From Oxalobacteraceae bacterium UBA6704 (lineage in GTDB: Bacteria; Pseudomonadota; Gammaproteobacteria; Burkholderiales; Burkholderiaceae_D): a stretch of DNA of 64,000 nt. Location: assembly GCA_002454505.1 (NCBI GenBank), contig DKJA01000197.1, positions 53,359-117,358 of the forward strand. The letters are read 5' to 3'. Below the pieces are notes generated by a model. The model worked only from the letters and a program-made list of their open reading frames with translations. It searched no databases and was not told where the DNA came from. Both the position numbers and the translations under genes were made by a program. Positions 62,679-64,000 of this stretch are shown in pieces. How positions within the stretch are numbered: the stretch's first letter is position 1; each line of letters opens with the position of its first letter.

Positions 62679-64000
62679 TTATTGTTGTGGTTCGGCGATC
62701 AGCCGCACGGGGCCCAGCAGGCCGGACGGCTGCGGCACGATCAGCTGCGTATCCTGCGGCACGAAACGCTGGCCATAGCGGGCCGACAGCAGCCGGTAAT
62801 CCGGCCTCTCCTGCCCGGCCAGCATGTTCAGCGACAGATTCGCCACCTTCACCTCGATGCGGTTGCGGCCGGCCTTCAGCAGCGACGTCACGTCCACCCG
62901 GTACGGCGGCGACCAGATGCTGCCGGCCCGCTTGCCGTTGACGAACACCACTGCCGCCTCGCGTATCGGCGCTTCCAGCATTGCCCGCATGCCGGCCGGG
63001 ACTTTCGGCGCCTCCGCCATCGGCTTGCCTTGGCCGAAGTCCAGCACCATGCGATCCGCCACCGTTGGAACGTCGATATCCTTCGCGTAGCTCACTTCCG
63101 CCGACACGTAGCGCGTGGCCGGATCGTCCGTCCAGGAGCCCAGCTCCGCCATCTTCTTCGGTTTGGCGCCCGGGAAGGTCACCTGCCAGTCCTTCGACAG
63201 ATCCGCCACCACTTTCGCTTCGCCGCGCGTCACGGCAGCCGGCACACTCTGAGGCGTATCGGACAGCACCAGCACGCGCGATTCATACGGCGCCAGCTTC
63301 AATGCGATCGCTGGCGTGACGCTGGCCGCCACGGTCGTGCCATCGGCCGGATTCCACCACGACGCATACTTGCGCACGGCATTCACCGTGGCCGTCGTAT
63401 CGACGTTGCGGTTGCTGGTATTGGCGATGAAGTAGATGTCCGCATCGGGCAGCTTGCGGCGCACGAAGCCCACGTCGGACGCCTGGCTGGCCACCTTGAA
63501 TTCGGCCGGCACGGCGCGGGCCAGGGCGGCGCCCAGTTCCGCATCGCCGGCCACGAACTGCACGCCCGGCTGCGCAAACAGCGCCTTGCTCGCATCGAGC
63601 ACGCGCTTGCCGACCTTGTCCGCATCCGCATAGCCGGGCGCCAGCGACGGCTTGCTGCCGACCGCGATGATCTTGCCGCCGCCGCGCACATAAGCCTGCA
63701 GCTTCGCCAGCACATCCGGTGCGAGCCGGTTCACGTGCGGCAGTACCAGTACCGGGTATGCGACGCCCAGCGCCAGCACGGATTCCGGATCGACGTAATC
63801 GATATTGTGGCCGGCGTCGAGGATCTGCTCCGTCAGCGCATCGGTGATGTAGTGCTTCATCTCGGCCGACACGGACATCTTCCCCGGCGTCATTGAGGCA
63901 TACGCGTCGTTCACCGGCAGCAGCACCGCCACGCCGTTGGCCGGCGCGCCCTGCCGCAGCAGCCAACTGGTACGGTGCAGGTAGGCATTCACGTCCGGCA
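62679..64000 (-). CDS. C-terminal part of a GH106-like alpha-L-rhamnosidase (5' end outside the window)
   Basis: At least 440 residues of a large secreted glycosidase; the frame is open to the window edge. Visible are DAGHNIDYVDPESVLAL, PVLVLPHVNRLAPDVLAKLQAYVRGGGKIIAVG, SDVGFVRRKLPDADIYFIANTSNR and the C-terminal lectin-like domain ending in GSIWSPPYRVDVTSLLKAGRNRIEVKVANL. This is the glycosyl-hydrolase-106 pattern. It would release L-rhamnose for RhaM. 9 bp before the GH105 start. Confidence 0.8.
   Translation of the reverse strand, partial: PDVNAYLHRTSWLLRQGAPANGVAVLLPVNDAYASMTPGKMSVSAEMKHYITDALTEQILDAGHNIDYVDPESVLALGVAYPVLVLPHVNRLAPDVLAKLQAYVRGGGKIIAVGSKPSLAPGYADADKVGKRVLDASKALFAQPGVQFVAGDAELGAALARAVPAEFKVASQASDVGFVRRKLPDADIYFIANTSNRNVDTTATVNAVRKYASWWNPADGTTVAASVTPAIALKLAPYESRVLVLSDTPQSVPAAVTRGEAKVVADLSKDWQVTFPGAKPKKMAELGSWTDDPATRYVSAEVSYAKDIDVPTVADRMVLDFGQGKPMAEAPKVPAGMRAMLEAPIREAAVVFVNGKRAGSIWSPPYRVDVTSLLKAGRNRIEVKVANLSLNMLAGQERPDYRLLSARYGQRFVPQDTQLIVPQPSGLLGPVRLIAEPQQ

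Noticed and set aside
61548..63896. 782-codon open frame on the plus strand
   Set aside because: Antisense to GH105 and GH106; low-complexity Arg/His-rich translation with no motif.

Overview
The window is a GC-rich chromosomal segment of a Gram-negative betaproteobacterium. A PEP-CTERM protein, a heavy-metal RND pump, class I fumarase next to murI, DusA, TonB-dependent uptake and the GC-rich codon use point to Oxalobacteraceae of the Massilia/Duganella/Pseudoduganella type. That placement is inference from gene content; no rRNA or marker phylogeny is available here.

Layout. 0-6.5 kb: a DUF4198 protein behind a candidate Fur box, a PEP-CTERM protein, an FAD monooxygenase with an AraC regulator, an SDR with a divergent AraC regulator, and a YciI-like protein. 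6.5-14.5 kb: a TctE/TctD-like two-component system divergent from a three-gene CzcBAC-type metal efflux operon. 14.5-18.5 kb: an exported fumarylacetoacetate-hydrolase-fold protein, a MipA/OmpV porin and a second two-component system. 18.5-22 kb: an ACT-transglutaminase fusion divergent from an ArgP-like LysR regulator, then an ECF sigma gene divergent from an orphan clpP. 22-28.7 kb: a JmjC-like cupin, a PAP2 phosphatase fused to passenger-type repeats, a coiled-coil protein, a VOC protein, a cofactor-free haloperoxidase, a stand-alone M17 N-terminal domain and an NTF2-like protein.

28.8-31.2 kb is an accessory island: an AbiE-type toxin-antitoxin pair with a perfect inverted repeat at the antitoxin start, tandem repeats, palindromes, a decayed tRNA-Ser facing an intact tRNA-Ser, and a roughly 38-bp direct repeat on either side of the cassette.

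31.2-45.8 kb is mostly core: acs, a YqhA/UPF0114 membrane protein, class I fumarase, murI, tRNA-His, a pentapeptide-repeat protein, small lipoproteins, two tandem exported TonB-C-terminal mini-proteins, a chemotaxis receptor, dusA, an RsbR-N-terminal protein with a degenerate kinase domain, and a DUF2867 protein.

45.8-64 kb is a rhamnogalacturonan-I (pectin) utilisation locus: lldD, DUF4861, two CE12 acetylesterases, a GH43-like protein, a TonB-dependent receptor, two GH105 hydrolases, a PL11 lyase, a PL22-like oligogalacturonate lyase, a DUF1080 protein, an acetylesterase-like alpha/beta hydrolase, rhamnose mutarotase RhaM and the C-terminal part of a GH106-like rhamnosidase that runs off the window. 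The expected flow is deacetylation and backbone cleavage outside or in the periplasm, uptake through the receptor, trimming to unsaturated galacturonate and rhamnose, and oxidation of rhamnose-derived L-lactate by LldD.

Two families of intergenic palindromes (core GGGGACWGTCCCC and core GGTGTCTGACACC) recur between genes. Stretches over 300 bp without a gene are 26356-26664, 30524-31092 and 42333-42957; each is described in the feature list.
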